Below are positions 1 to 8,516 of a stretch of DNA of 64,000 nucleotides, one piece after another (the stretch's first letter is position 1; every line of letters starts with the position of its first letter). The stretch is from assembly GCA_041907665.1 (NCBI GenBank), contig JAYRGW010000005.1, positions 1 through 64,000 of the forward strand. The letters are read 5' to 3'. Both the position numbers and the translations under genes were made by a program. The notes beneath the pieces are model-generated. The model did no database searches. It saw only the letters and a list, made by a program, of their open reading frames with translations, and was not told where the DNA came from. The stretch comes from JAAYUD01 sp041907665 (GTDB taxonomy: Bacteria; Bacteroidota; Bacteroidia; Bacteroidales; Bacteroidaceae).

Positions 1-42
1 TCATCGATTCTTTTTTTTCTGCAATACAACTCTATTTTCAAC

Positions 43-237
43 CTTTGTCACTTCAGTATGACACCATTACGCACTATCACACAGTATATTAATGATGCAC
101 CATATACAACGCCAGCGAAAATAGGTCTTAAAATCGGGCTAAGAGCATATTGTAGGAACGTTATTTCCGGTAGGGGTCTATTTAGACTCAATCTAAACGA
201 TACCCTACAGATAGCTGATGACCCTATTTTGATATAA
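43..237 (+). repeat. 195-nt dispersed element, copy A, with a 59-codon ORF
   Basis: This stretch matches 45051-45245 (opposite strand) over its whole length without any insertion or deletion. It contains an ATG at 58-60 and an open frame of 59 codons ending TAA at 235-237; the other strand is also open through most of it in one frame. By hand count 44 of 180 ORF bases differ from copy B, spread 18/11/15 over codon positions 1/2/3, so there is no sign that the protein is being conserved. A CTTTG box sits 10 nt before the ATG in both copies. It may be a small gene, a structured RNA or a decaying repeat; I cannot tell which. Confidence 0.75.
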
Positions 238-483
238 ATGGACTTGCTTCATCCTTTTTTTCAAACAGCTCATCTCAGATGAAAATTATTGATTATACAC
301 ATGCAACAATCTCCTAAAAATAGCTTCAAATCAGTCCCCATACACGTCAACATTTTTCAGATTCCTCACCTATTTCCTCAAACTCCATCATTATCACATT
401 AGGTCCTTGCATATTGCTTAGTCCTCTAACTTTTACTGATGAGCCATGCCTTCAGTTTTACTTGCAAGCTATAATAATTATAA
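238..483. other. Gene-free stretch downstream of mmdB
   Basis: AT-rich sequence between the dispersed element and the terminator of the decarboxylase operon. I see no convincing gene, RNA or long repeat in it. Confidence 0.5.
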
Positions 484-529
484 AAATAGAAATAGGAAGA
501 AAACAGAGATTTTCTTCCTATTTCTATTT
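484..529 (-). terminator. Terminator of the methylmalonyl-CoA decarboxylase operon
   Basis: Perfect 19-bp inverted repeat (484-502 and 511-529) with an 8-nt loop, followed on the minus strand by a T-rich run. It lies 18 bases beyond the mmdB stop codon. The stem is AT-rich but long. Confidence 0.75.
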
Positions 530-547
530 GATTAAAGATGTTAGTCT

Positions 548-1714
548 TTAGCCCAAGAAGCCGAGCAACACACCCGCTGCAACAGCAGATCCGATAACTC
601 CAGCCACATTAGGTCCCATAGCATGCATCAGAAGATAGTTTGTCGGATCATACTCAAGCCCTAAATTCTGAGATATTCGCGCCGACATAGGCACGGCCGA
701 TACACCAGCATTTCCAATAAGTGGATTCATCTTGTTGCCTTTCTTAAGGAACAAATTGAAGAACTTAACAAAGAGCACACCCGATGCCGTTGCAATAATA
801 AATGCACAGAACCCCAAGAAGAAGACTCCCAATGTACTAGCAGTCAAAAATTCCGAAGCTTGTGTCGATGCACCTACCGTCATACCTAAAAGAATAGTAA
901 TTACATCGGTCATCGGGCCGGCAGCTGTATCTGCTAACCGACGAGTACAACCACTCTCTTTCAGCAAATTGCCAAAAAAGAGCATACCAAGTAACGGTAA
1001 TCCGGATGGGACCACAAAACAAGTGAGCAACAGTCCTATAATCGGGAATAGTATCTTCTCCGTGTGTGACACCTGCCGAGCGGGCTTCATACGTATAAGA
1101 CGTTCTTGCTTAGTCGTAAAGAGGCGCATAATAGGTGGCTGAATAAGCGGTACACACGCCATGTACGAGTAAGCCGAAACGGCAATAGCTCCTAACAAAT
1201 TGGGCGACAGCTTTGATGAAAGAAAGATAGCAGTAGGCCCGTCGGCACCTCCAATAATAGCGATACCCGCAGCCTGATTGGGTTCAAACCCTATCAATAG
1301 GGCAATAATGTATGCCCCAAATATTCCAAACTGCGCTGCAGCTCCCACCAAAATCAACTTAGGATTTGATATCAGTGCCGAAAAGTCAGTCATGGCACCG
1401 ATTCCCAAAAAGATTAGTGGAGGATACCACCCTTCTCTCACGCCTTGATATAAGGTATTCAACACAGATCCCTGTTCATAAATGCCTATTTCGAGTCCAG
1501 CATCTGCCTTAAAAGGAATATTACCTATAAGAATACCGAAACCTATCGGTATCAACAATAATGGTTCAAAATCCTTTTTAATGGCGAGATACAAAAAGAT
1601 TAAGCCCACAGCAATCATTACAAAATGCTCATAAGTAGCATTTGCAAAGCCTGTGAATAGCCAAAAGTCTTTCAGGTTATCGGCAATAAATGAAAAAAAA
1701 CCTGTGTCACCCAT
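548..1714 (-). CDS. mmdB: Methylmalonyl-CoA decarboxylase beta subunit (sodium pump)
   Basis: Membrane subunit of the OadB/MmdB/GcdB family, which decarboxylates the carboxybiotin carrier and uses the energy to export Na+. The 388-residue protein is made almost entirely of hydrophobic segments and has the family's conserved GGADGPTAIF stretch and a second Asn/Gly-rich region (LIGNAGVSAVPMSAR) near the C-terminus, both seen here. Length matches the family. It is the last gene of the operon, 5 nt after mmdC, and is followed by a terminator. The context (epimerase and CoA carboxyltransferase) points to methylmalonyl-CoA rather than oxaloacetate or glutaconyl-CoA as substrate, so the pump probably works in succinate-to-propionate fermentation. 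Confidence 0.93.
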   Translation of the reverse strand: MGDTGFFSFIADNLKDFWLFTGFANATYEHFVMIAVGLIFLYLAIKKDFEPLLLIPIGFGILIGNIPFKADAGLEIGIYEQGSVLNTLYQGVREGWYPPLIFLGIGAMTDFSALISNPKLILVGAAAQFGIFGAYIIALLIGFEPNQAAGIAIIGGADGPTAIFLSSKLSPNLLGAIAVSAYSYMACVPLIQPPIMRLFTTKQERLIRMKPARQVSHTEKILFPIIGLLLTCFVVPSGLPLLGMLFFGNLLKESGCTRRLADTAAGPMTDVITILLGMTVGASTQASEFLTASTLGVFFLGFCAFIIATASGVLFVKFFNLFLKKGNKMNPLIGNAGVSAVPMSARISQNLGLEYDPTNYLLMHAMGPNVAGVIGSAVAAGVLLGFLG

Positions 1715-1719
1715 ATTAT

Positions 1720-2172
1720 TTACCCGATTAAAATAAGATCAGTACCTTCAAGTACAGAATCACCCTTGTTGACCTTGATAGCGGTTACGGTGCCTTCTTT
1801 GTCTGCATTGATATTGTTTTCCATCTTCATAGCTTCAAGTATAACGACTGTCTGCCCAACTTTCACAACATCACCTACAGCAACTTTAATATCTTTGATA
1901 ACTCCAGGTAGCGGAGACTTAACGCCTTTTCCTTTTGCCGAAGCAGCTGGAGTAGCACTAGGAGCTGCCTCTTGTTTAACCGAAGCTGCGGGAGCAGCTG
2001 GAGCCTCTACAGGAGCTGCAGACATTTTGGGCATAGCAGGAGCAACGACATTGTTGTCTAGTTCTACTTCATACGGTGTACCATTAACCTCTACATGAGC
2101 GATTTTATCTTCTACATCTTTGATGGTTACATTATAGAGGTTACCATTAATTTTATACTTATACTGTTTCAT
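1720..2172 (-). CDS. mmdC: Biotin carboxyl carrier subunit (gamma)
   Basis: A 150-residue carrier protein. A short N-terminal region is followed by an Ala/Pro-rich flexible linker (about residues 43-82) and a C-terminal biotinyl domain with the EAMKMEN motif; the biotinylated lysine is residue 116. The biotin moves between the carboxyltransferase (MmdA) and the membrane pump (MmdB). It sits between mmdE and mmdB in a tight operon. The biotin ligase that would load it is encoded in the same window at 35484-36233. The alternating Ala/Pro linker is usual for swinging-arm domains. Confidence 0.93.
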   Translation of the reverse strand: MKQYKYKINGNLYNVTIKDVEDKIAHVEVNGTPYEVELDNNVVAPAMPKMSAAPVEAPAAPAASVKQEAAPSATPAASAKGKGVKSPLPGVIKDIKVAVGDVVKVGQTVVILEAMKMENNINADKEGTVTAIKVNKGDSVLEGTDLILIG

Positions 2173-2196
2173 CTTTTTTGTTTTGTTAATTGAATA

Positions 2197-2403
2197 TTAC
2201 CGTTTAGGAGCATGACGGAGAGTAAGTACTTTAGATCCCCACGGCTGGCTATGTTGTTTGGATGTATCCATCGTCAACACGCAAGCTTCACCGTCGTGAA
2301 TATTGCTCTCATCATATTCGTAAAGAGCCATACCGATTGCAGCATAAACACTGTCAACAGCAGTATATCTCTTCTCATCCGAATTTAAATGATTTTTTTC
2401 CAT
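2197..2403 (-). CDS. mmdE: Small subunit (epsilon-like) of methylmalonyl-CoA decarboxylase
   Basis: A 68-residue protein whose C-terminal ~53 residues are clearly paralogous to the C-terminal tail of the preceding MmdD: both read YAAI.MAL.EY..NIHD followed by a conserved W.SK..TLRH.PKR ending. In Veillonella the epsilon subunit of this enzyme is known to resemble the C-terminus of the delta subunit and to stabilise the complex; by that analogy I assign MmdE. It has no membrane segment and no signal peptide. It lies between mmdD and mmdC, 27 nt downstream of mmdD. The assignment rests on position and similarity, not on catalytic motifs. Confidence 0.8.
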   Translation of the reverse strand: MEKNHLNSDEKRYTAVDSVYAAIGMALYEYDESNIHDGEACVLTMDTSKQHSQPWGSKVLTLRHAPKR

Positions 2404-2430
2404 TATTTATTTATTCTTTGTTTATACGAA

Positions 2431-3378
2431 TTATCGTTTAGGAACATGCCTTAAAGTATAAATTTTAGAACTCCACGGAGAATAATTACGTTTGGTACGT
2501 TGTATCGTCAGTAAAGTTTCTTCAACATCGTGAATATTGTTCTGATATTCGTGGAGCGCCATTGCAATAGCTGCGTAGTATTCACCGGATTCATGACCCA
2601 CAAGCTTTTCTTTGGCCATTTCTCTATCAGTAATGCCACGAGCCTTCATAGCATTCTTTCGTGAAACATTCTCACCAATCTTCCCCGTAATCTTAAATGC
2701 CGAATATAGAAGAATTAAAGCAAAAAACACAACCGCCATAGCAATAATAGCCATGCTGATACCGATAGGATCTTTTTCTTTAAACTTGGTTATCTTCGCA
2801 TTCGAATCTAATGTTACATTGTTAGTACCAGGAGTAACATAAGTACCGGTTTTGAGCCCCTTTATTTCCCACCCTTGAGACTTAATACCGTCTTTACGCA
2901 AAGCGAAAGAGCAGTCAGCTTTAAGGGGAGGGACCGTAACAGAGTCGATAAGAGTAACTCCATTGGCATCATATAATGCAATCCAGTTGGAGCGATTGGA
3001 GTTCAGCGAAAAGTCAAGATGATTATTACCTCGTTTAGGCATAGCGTCCGCCCAGAAGAGGGTAAATTGCCGTGGCGGTATATTAGAATGCACATCGCCT
3101 TTCGGTATCATATACATCATAGCCGCCCGTTGCGTAACCGTCAAATGGGGATTCAGCACAGCCTTATTAGTCGTGAGATAACAACTTTTTATGTCAATAT
3201 CCGAAAAAGAAGTATTGAATACCTCTATCCATGGTTGATGCAGGCCATAATCGTCAATCATATTTGAAGTATTCTTTGTCATCACTTCATTTATGCACAG
3301 ACCTCTAGTCTGACCGAAAGAATAATTTCCTACAATCAGCAACAAGAATATAAATAGTCCAAAACTTCTTTTTCTCAT
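2431..3378 (-). CDS. mmdD: OadG-type delta subunit with N-terminal lamin-tail-like domain
   Basis: A 315-residue membrane protein. Residues 1-22 look like a signal peptide; roughly 25-190 form an extracytoplasmic domain resembling the lamin tail fold (CINEVMTKN...PWIEVFNTS...DIDIKSCYLT); one membrane helix follows at about 208-228 (SMAIIAMAVVFFALILLYSA), then a cytoplasmic tail ending in the segment shared with MmdE. Classical OadG/MmdD subunits are short proteins consisting of the helix and tail only, so the large outside domain is an addition. The subunit should anchor the carboxyltransferase to the membrane pump. The operon position between mmdA and mmdE supports this. Confidence 0.85.
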   Translation of the reverse strand: MRKRSFGLFIFLLLIVGNYSFGQTRGLCINEVMTKNTSNMIDDYGLHQPWIEVFNTSFSDIDIKSCYLTTNKAVLNPHLTVTQRAAMMYMIPKGDVHSNIPPRQFTLFWADAMPKRGNNHLDFSLNSNRSNWIALYDANGVTLIDSVTVPPLKADCSFALRKDGIKSQGWEIKGLKTGTYVTPGTNNVTLDSNAKITKFKEKDPIGISMAIIAMAVVFFALILLYSAFKITGKIGENVSRKNAMKARGITDREMAKEKLVGHESGEYYAAIAMALHEYQNNIHDVEETLLTIQRTKRNYSPWSSKIYTLRHVPKR

Positions 3379-3399
3379 AGCGCTACGTAGCTATTTGAT

Positions 3400-4953
3400 T
3401 TACAAAGGAATGTTTCCGTGCTTCTTATCGGGCACACTTTCTTTCTTTGTAGCTAATTGCTGCAAAGCACGGATGACGCGGAAACGAGTATTACGCGGTT
3501 CAATAACATCATCGATATATCCAAGCTGTGCTGCCTGATAAGGATTAGCAAATAAATCGGTATATTCTTTTTCTTTCTCTGCCAAGAATGCCTTCGGATC
3601 TTCTTGCTCTTTAGCCTCTCTTGCATAAAGAACCTCAGCAGCACCTTCTGCTCCCATTACGGCAATCTGAGCGGAAGGCCAAGCATAGTTCATATCACCT
3701 CTAAGCTGTTTGCAACTCATTACGATATGAGATCCACCATAGCTCTTGCGCAAGGTTACCGTGACTTTAGGTACGGTAGCCTCACCGTAGGCATAAAGCA
3801 ATTTAGCACCGTGAAGAATAACGCCATTGTACTCCTGGCCTGTACCTGGTAAGAATCCAGGAACATCAACAAGCGTAACCAAAGGTATATTGAAAGCATC
3901 GCAGAAACGAACAAAACGGGCACCTTTACGAGAAGAGTTGCTATCGAGTACACCAGCCATCCAGTTAGGTTGATTGGCAACGACACCAACACTCTGTCCA
4001 TTCATATGAGCGAAACCAATGATAATGTTCTTTGCATAATCTTTCTGAACTTCAAAAAACTCACCATTGTCGACAATTGCACCAATAACACTGTACATGT
4101 CATATCCTTTATTCGGATCATCGGGGATAATATCATTAAGAGTATCTTCGAGACGATCAATAGGATCATTGCAAGGAACCATTGGTGGTTCTTCCAAATT
4201 ATTTTGAGGGATAAAACTAAGCAATTTACGAATTAATGCGATACCGTCTTTCCCGGTAGGAGCTGTAAAATGAGTAACTCCCGACTTGCTGGCATGAACA
4301 CGTGCACCACCCAAATCTTCAGATGAAACATCTTCGCCTGTAACAGTTTTCACAACTTTAGGACCAGTAAGGAACATATAAGACATTCCTTCTACCATCA
4401 AAGTAAAGTCTGTCAAAGCTGGTGAATAAACAGCACCACCAGCGCAGGGACCAAAAATACCGGAAATCTGGGGTATAACGCCAGAAGCCAAAATATTGCG
4501 TTCAAAAATCTCACCATATCCTGCCAAAGCGCCAATGCCTTCTTGAATACGAGCTCCACCCGAATCGTTCAGACCAATAACCGGAGCACCCACTTTCATG
4601 GCCATATCCATTACTTTGCAAATCTTCTTTGACATCATTTCGCTGAGCGAACCACCGAACACGGTAAAGTCTTGTGCAAAGACATATACCAAACGGCCGT
4701 CAATTGTACCGTAACCTGTTACGACACCATCACCTAAGAAATGCTTCTTATCTTGCCCGAAGTTGGTACATCTATGTTTTACAAACATATCCATTTCTTC
4801 GAAGCTACCTTCGTCAAGCAGCATGGCGATACGTTCGCGAGCAGTAGCCTTACCTTTGGCATGCTGTTTGTCGATAGCCTTTTGGCCACCACCCAAACGA
4901 GCTTGGGTACGTAATTCTACAAGCTCTTTGATTTTCTCTAACTGATTACTCAT
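3400..4953 (-). CDS. mmdA: Methylmalonyl-CoA decarboxylase carboxyltransferase (alpha) subunit
   Basis: A 517-residue carboxyltransferase of the propionyl-CoA carboxylase beta/MmdA family. It moves the carboxyl group from methylmalonyl-CoA to biotin on MmdC. Two crotonase-like halves are visible, with the acyl-CoA oxyanion-hole glycines (GGARIQEG, SGIFGPCAGGAVYSPA) in the first and LVDVPGFLPGTGQEYNG in the second. An upstream in-frame start at 4977 exists, but the ATG at 4953 (protein starting MSNQLEKIKEL) matches the usual length and start of the family, so I chose it. It follows the epimerase gene by 30 nt. Without the operon it could be confused with a propionyl-CoA carboxylase subunit; no biotin carboxylase gene is present here. 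Confidence 0.92.
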   Translation of the reverse strand: MSNQLEKIKELVELRTQARLGGGQKAIDKQHAKGKATARERIAMLLDEGSFEEMDMFVKHRCTNFGQDKKHFLGDGVVTGYGTIDGRLVYVFAQDFTVFGGSLSEMMSKKICKVMDMAMKVGAPVIGLNDSGGARIQEGIGALAGYGEIFERNILASGVIPQISGIFGPCAGGAVYSPALTDFTLMVEGMSYMFLTGPKVVKTVTGEDVSSEDLGGARVHASKSGVTHFTAPTGKDGIALIRKLLSFIPQNNLEEPPMVPCNDPIDRLEDTLNDIIPDDPNKGYDMYSVIGAIVDNGEFFEVQKDYAKNIIIGFAHMNGQSVGVVANQPNWMAGVLDSNSSRKGARFVRFCDAFNIPLVTLVDVPGFLPGTGQEYNGVILHGAKLLYAYGEATVPKVTVTLRKSYGGSHIVMSCKQLRGDMNYAWPSAQIAVMGAEGAAEVLYAREAKEQEDPKAFLAEKEKEYTDLFANPYQAAQLGYIDDVIEPRNTRFRVIRALQQLATKKESVPDKKHGNIPL

Positions 4954-4983
4954 GAATTCTGATTTTATATAAAACAATTTAAA

Positions 4984-5388
4984 TTAATGTTCACACAATT
5001 CGGTTAAAATACCGATGGTCGATTTTGGATGCAAAAAACCGATATGGAGAGACTCTGCTCCCAAACGAGGTTCTTTGTCTATAAGCCGAATACCCTTTTC
5101 TTCTACTTCCTTTAGTGCTTCGGCAACACCATCTTCTACACAAAAAGCTACATGATGAACTCCTTCACCTCTTTTTTCCAAATATTTAGCGATTGTACTT
5201 TCCGGGCATGTAGGCTCGAGAAGTTCTAACTTGGTTTCGCCACATTTCAAGAAAGCGGTTTTTACTTTTTGATCTTCTACCGTCTCAATATTGTAGCATT
5301 TCAACCCTAATACATTTTCAAAGTAGGGTAACGCTTCTTCAATACTGTTAACAGCAATTCCTAGATGTTCAATATGAGAAATCTTCAT
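4984..5388 (-). CDS. mce: Methylmalonyl-CoA epimerase
   Basis: A 134-residue protein of the VOC (glyoxalase-like) fold, starting MKISHIEHLGIAV with the metal-binding His of the first beta-alpha module, and carrying EGVHHVAFCVED in the second module. It interconverts the R and S forms of methylmalonyl-CoA, linking the mutase product to the decarboxylase encoded downstream. As the first gene of the operon, it presumably follows the promoter; a degraded TAnnTTTG-like box is present about 60 nt upstream on the minus strand. Length is typical. Confidence 0.93.
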   Translation of the reverse strand: MKISHIEHLGIAVNSIEEALPYFENVLGLKCYNIETVEDQKVKTAFLKCGETKLELLEPTCPESTIAKYLEKRGEGVHHVAFCVEDGVAEALKEVEEKGIRLIDKEPRLGAESLHIGFLHPKSTIGILTELCEH

Positions 5389-5522
5389 AATTGTATTGTA
5401 TTTAAGTTCCTATATAATATTAATCATTGCTATTTTAAATCGTTACAAAGTAAACAAATTAAAGTATAATAATGAAATTTTTCCGCAATAAATTTAGTTT
5501 TGATTATTACATTTATTACTCT

Positions 5523-6512
5523 TTAGGAGTACAACAGATCAAGAAATCTATTGAGCCATTTCCACCTAAAACGAAACCAGCGGCGAGTACTACTTTGCTT
5601 TCCGCCGAAGCGAAGAACAAAGTCGCGAAAGCCATGTCGCTTAAACGGAAGGCCCACATCCATAAACTCAAAATGCTGGTATCCATCTTTTTGAGCATCT
5701 TCCAAAGCCTTCCATATAGAAAGCACACCGGGATATTGCAAGGGATAAGTTTTGCGCATTCCACCCGAGAACCACAAGTAAGCGTTCTCGCCCGAATACA
5801 AACAGACTGCTCCACCAATAATCTTTTGTTTATAACGTACGATAATAATCTTAGTCTTGCCTTCATCATGCCATACATCAAACAGATGATGAAAAAAGTC
5901 CTTGTCTGGAAAATACTTCCTTATGTGCGATGAATATACCCTTTTGAGCATTTGTGCAAAGGCTTTGACATCTTCGGTTTTATGAGCAATCTCAACAACC
6001 GCTCCATTCTTTATTCCCTTTCTGATCTGTCTCAATCGAGATGTACTGAAACGTTGATCTACATTTTTACCTCCATGCAACGAATTGCGCACTCGAAGCC
6101 AATTAATCGGTATAAAATGATTGTCATGAAAAGCTTTGTATCCAAAAAGCGCATTATCTAAATTCCGAAACTCCATCACAAAAGCTTTCTTCATCATCTG
6201 CTGGGTGAACTCATTTAGCAAAAATTCAAAAACCCGTTCTTTTTCTTCAGGCAACAAGTCCGGAACAAAATCACCGCAACCATAAACGACACAGCGTTTG
6301 ACAAATGAATGAGAGAACACACTCCTATCGCGCTGAACATACGCTAAAAGACGTACCAAACAACGTTCTCCATCAGAAACGGCAAACATAAAAGGTTTGA
6401 AACCCGATGTTTTCTCGAATATTAGAAACAATTCTTTTGAATGAAAAATGTTCCTTTCGACAACATCAGGTATTTCTTCACCTTTATCATATATATCAAT
6501 TCGTAGTGACAT
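5523..6512 (-). CDS. FemAB/GNAT-like acyltransferase
   Basis: A 329-residue cytoplasmic protein with two GNAT-like halves, of the peptidoglycan-bridge FemAB-like acetyltransferase type: the C-terminal half has KIIIVRYKQKIIGGAVCLYSGENAYLWFSGG, followed by a conserved FEFMDVGLPF. No signal peptide or membrane helix. The ATG at 6512 is preferred over a TTG one codon upstream. It starts only a few bases after the stop of the lipoprotein gene at 6516-8417, so both are likely one transcript. Substrate unknown; proteins of this group act on cell-wall precursors or on polysaccharide building blocks, and I would not choose between them. Confidence 0.7.
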   Translation of the reverse strand: MSLRIDIYDKGEEIPDVVERNIFHSKELFLIFEKTSGFKPFMFAVSDGERCLVRLLAYVQRDRSVFSHSFVKRCVVYGCGDFVPDLLPEEKERVFEFLLNEFTQQMMKKAFVMEFRNLDNALFGYKAFHDNHFIPINWLRVRNSLHGGKNVDQRFSTSRLRQIRKGIKNGAVVEIAHKTEDVKAFAQMLKRVYSSHIRKYFPDKDFFHHLFDVWHDEGKTKIIIVRYKQKIIGGAVCLYSGENAYLWFSGGMRKTYPLQYPGVLSIWKALEDAQKDGYQHFEFMDVGLPFKRHGFRDFVLRFGGKQSSTRRWFRFRWKWLNRFLDLLYS

Positions 6513-6515
6513 CAA

Positions 6516-8417
6516 TTAATCGCGAATAAGACGAAGAGAAGAGCCCTTCATATTATTCTCCGCTTCATATTTCCCAGTTGAGAATTCCTTCTTTTGAAGC
6601 TTAGTACTAACCTTCAACACTCGGTACCGACCAGCGACCTTACGATTTGAGTCCGTATACCAATAAGTAATCCCCGACCCTCCATTCATAAACTGACCTA
6701 CCGTATCATCACTGGTCATATTGGCGATACACCCCTTTCCTGAAGCGTGAAAGCCAGTAATATCGTTTGAAAGTATACCTTTATAGACCCAATCCGAGGC
6801 TCCTAACTTGCTGGTATCATCTTTTATATATGACTGAAGCATTCCCCACTCTAGTTCGTTTGGGACTTTCCATCCTTTAGGCACGAGCTTTCCACCATTG
6901 AGTGCGACAAAGTTATAAAATATTGAGCCGCTATTAGACAAAAAGCAGGGTGTTTTTTCAGTTATGTCAAGTACATCTCTTTTTTCGATCTTTGTCCCAT
7001 CCACATTCAACGTTGTTGCAATATCTTCTGCAATCCAATATTGAGTACCAATTTTGACAATAGGATACGATTGTATTTCTTCACCACGCTTATCAACCAT
7101 CATTTCGGGCACAACTTCCACGTTTTGCAAATCCTCGGGCTTGGTAAATACCAATTTATTTTTAGTATTTACATAAAACCTATTTGTTGAATTTATCTTT
7201 CCGGGAGTATATTTCAACGTATTATCTGTTTTAGTCCATTCCACTGTTCCACCTACCGTAACATCGGGACGTCCAACAAATTTTAAAACAACACCCTTTT
7301 CATCATCAATTTTACCATCCAATGCCTGATATCCGACTATAGCCTGTGCATCAATATCTATCCCAGAAAGATACTCTTTACATACTTGGGCAATTAACTT
7401 TCCACCTTTGTCAAAGACATTGCACACTTTCGATTTATCAAAAGGAAGCGAAGCAAAAGAAATTCCACCATTCAAATCAATCATCTGCATATTCTCATCT
7501 ACTCCTTTGTCCCAATCAGAAATAGAAATAGTCATTTCACCTATAGATGTATTCGAACAAGGTATTGTGAGAACACTACGTTTGGTCGATTCGAAAGTAA
7601 AATCGGCGGCTAAGTCATACACCAAGTCTCGCCCACCAATACTAAGCCTAACAAAAGAAGTATTGGCTGAGACCTTTTGTGGAATAACAATAACAGAGTG
7701 CCCTACAAGACAGCCGTCTTTTTCTACCCATGTGCCATGAGGATTCATATCTTTAGCAATATCCAAGTTACCTAAGTTCCCTGATTCTAAATCATAATTT
7801 CCACGAGTATACATATCCAACAGAGTTATTTTTGGATCTGCGCTGAGCAGACTTTGGGCTGTAGAACCAGCAGTGGGCTGAAGTACAAAGTCGACCAATG
7901 AGAACTTATGAGTATGATGAAGCGTTACCGAATTCTTGCTAGGAACAATATCTTTCGATACAGCTAACATAAAATCCGAATAAGTATAATTCGTATCTTC
8001 TTTTTGATTATCACACACAGACACGGACATCACGCTACTACCAGCTTGAATAGCATACGGTCTAAAAGGGTAATAACTTAGAAAAGAACATTTTTCAGCA
8101 TCATAAGGATAGTATAATTGTTCTCTCGATACTGGTTTTGAATCGGCAAAATAAAAAGGCTCGTTATCCAAGTATCTGTTCGTTGACAATGTTTCATCTC
8201 CAGAGAGCAAATAAACGCCAATGGTATCTTGCGTTTCAAACGTATTATTTACTACTCGACTTTGAATCGGAGCAGAGAGTACAATAGGTATAGAACCTGA
8301 TTTCAATTCATCATCTGATATAGAATTTACACATGAGGAAAGGAATGACATAGAGCTAATAGCTGCTACAGATAAAATAGGATAAAATAGTCTTGTAGAA
8401 AGAAGCGTTTTTTCCAT
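6516..8417 (-). CDS. Fimbrillin-like lipoprotein with FISUMP-like C-terminus
   Basis: A 633-residue lipoprotein: hydrophobic leader followed by the lipobox FLSSC at about residues 25-29. Residues ~35-310 resemble the Mfa-like/fimbrillin family of Bacteroidales (PIQSRVVNNTFETQDTIGVYLLS, then an SYYPF-type motif). The C-terminal ~190 residues have the layout of the Fibrobacter succinogenes paralogous (FISUMP) domain: IVKIGTQYWIAEDIATTLN, then WKVPNELEWGML and a Gly-rich end finishing SLRLIRD. A -7 box TATCTTTG at 8443-8450 (minus strand) precedes it. Likely surface exposed; whether it polymerises is not evident. Unlike a single fimbrial locus, no neighbouring fimbrillin genes are present. Confidence 0.65.
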   Translation of the reverse strand: MEKTLLSTRLFYPILSVAAISSMSFLSSCVNSISDDELKSGSIPIVLSAPIQSRVVNNTFETQDTIGVYLLSGDETLSTNRYLDNEPFYFADSKPVSREQLYYPYDAEKCSFLSYYPFRPYAIQAGSSVMSVSVCDNQKEDTNYTYSDFMLAVSKDIVPSKNSVTLHHTHKFSLVDFVLQPTAGSTAQSLLSADPKITLLDMYTRGNYDLESGNLGNLDIAKDMNPHGTWVEKDGCLVGHSVIVIPQKVSANTSFVRLSIGGRDLVYDLAADFTFESTKRSVLTIPCSNTSIGEMTISISDWDKGVDENMQMIDLNGGISFASLPFDKSKVCNVFDKGGKLIAQVCKEYLSGIDIDAQAIVGYQALDGKIDDEKGVVLKFVGRPDVTVGGTVEWTKTDNTLKYTPGKINSTNRFYVNTKNKLVFTKPEDLQNVEVVPEMMVDKRGEEIQSYPIVKIGTQYWIAEDIATTLNVDGTKIEKRDVLDITEKTPCFLSNSGSIFYNFVALNGGKLVPKGWKVPNELEWGMLQSYIKDDTSKLGASDWVYKGILSNDITGFHASGKGCIANMTSDDTVGQFMNGGSGITYWYTDSNRKVAGRYRVLKVSTKLQKKEFSTGKYEAENNMKGSSLRLIRD

Positions 8418-8442
8418 AGTAAGTATTTGTTGGTTATTTCAA

Positions 8443-8450
8443 CAAAGATA
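8443..8450 (-). promoter_or_regulatory. -7 promoter box of the fimbrillin-like gene
   Basis: TATCTTTG on the minus strand, a perfect fit to the Bacteroidetes TAnnTTTG element, 25 nt before the ATG at 8417. No clear -33 TTTG at the expected distance. Confidence 0.45.
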
Positions 8451-8516
8451 AGAACCGAATGTATATTAAAAAAATATCAGGTACTAATGATTGTTAAATA
8501 CGCCGCAAATACGAAG

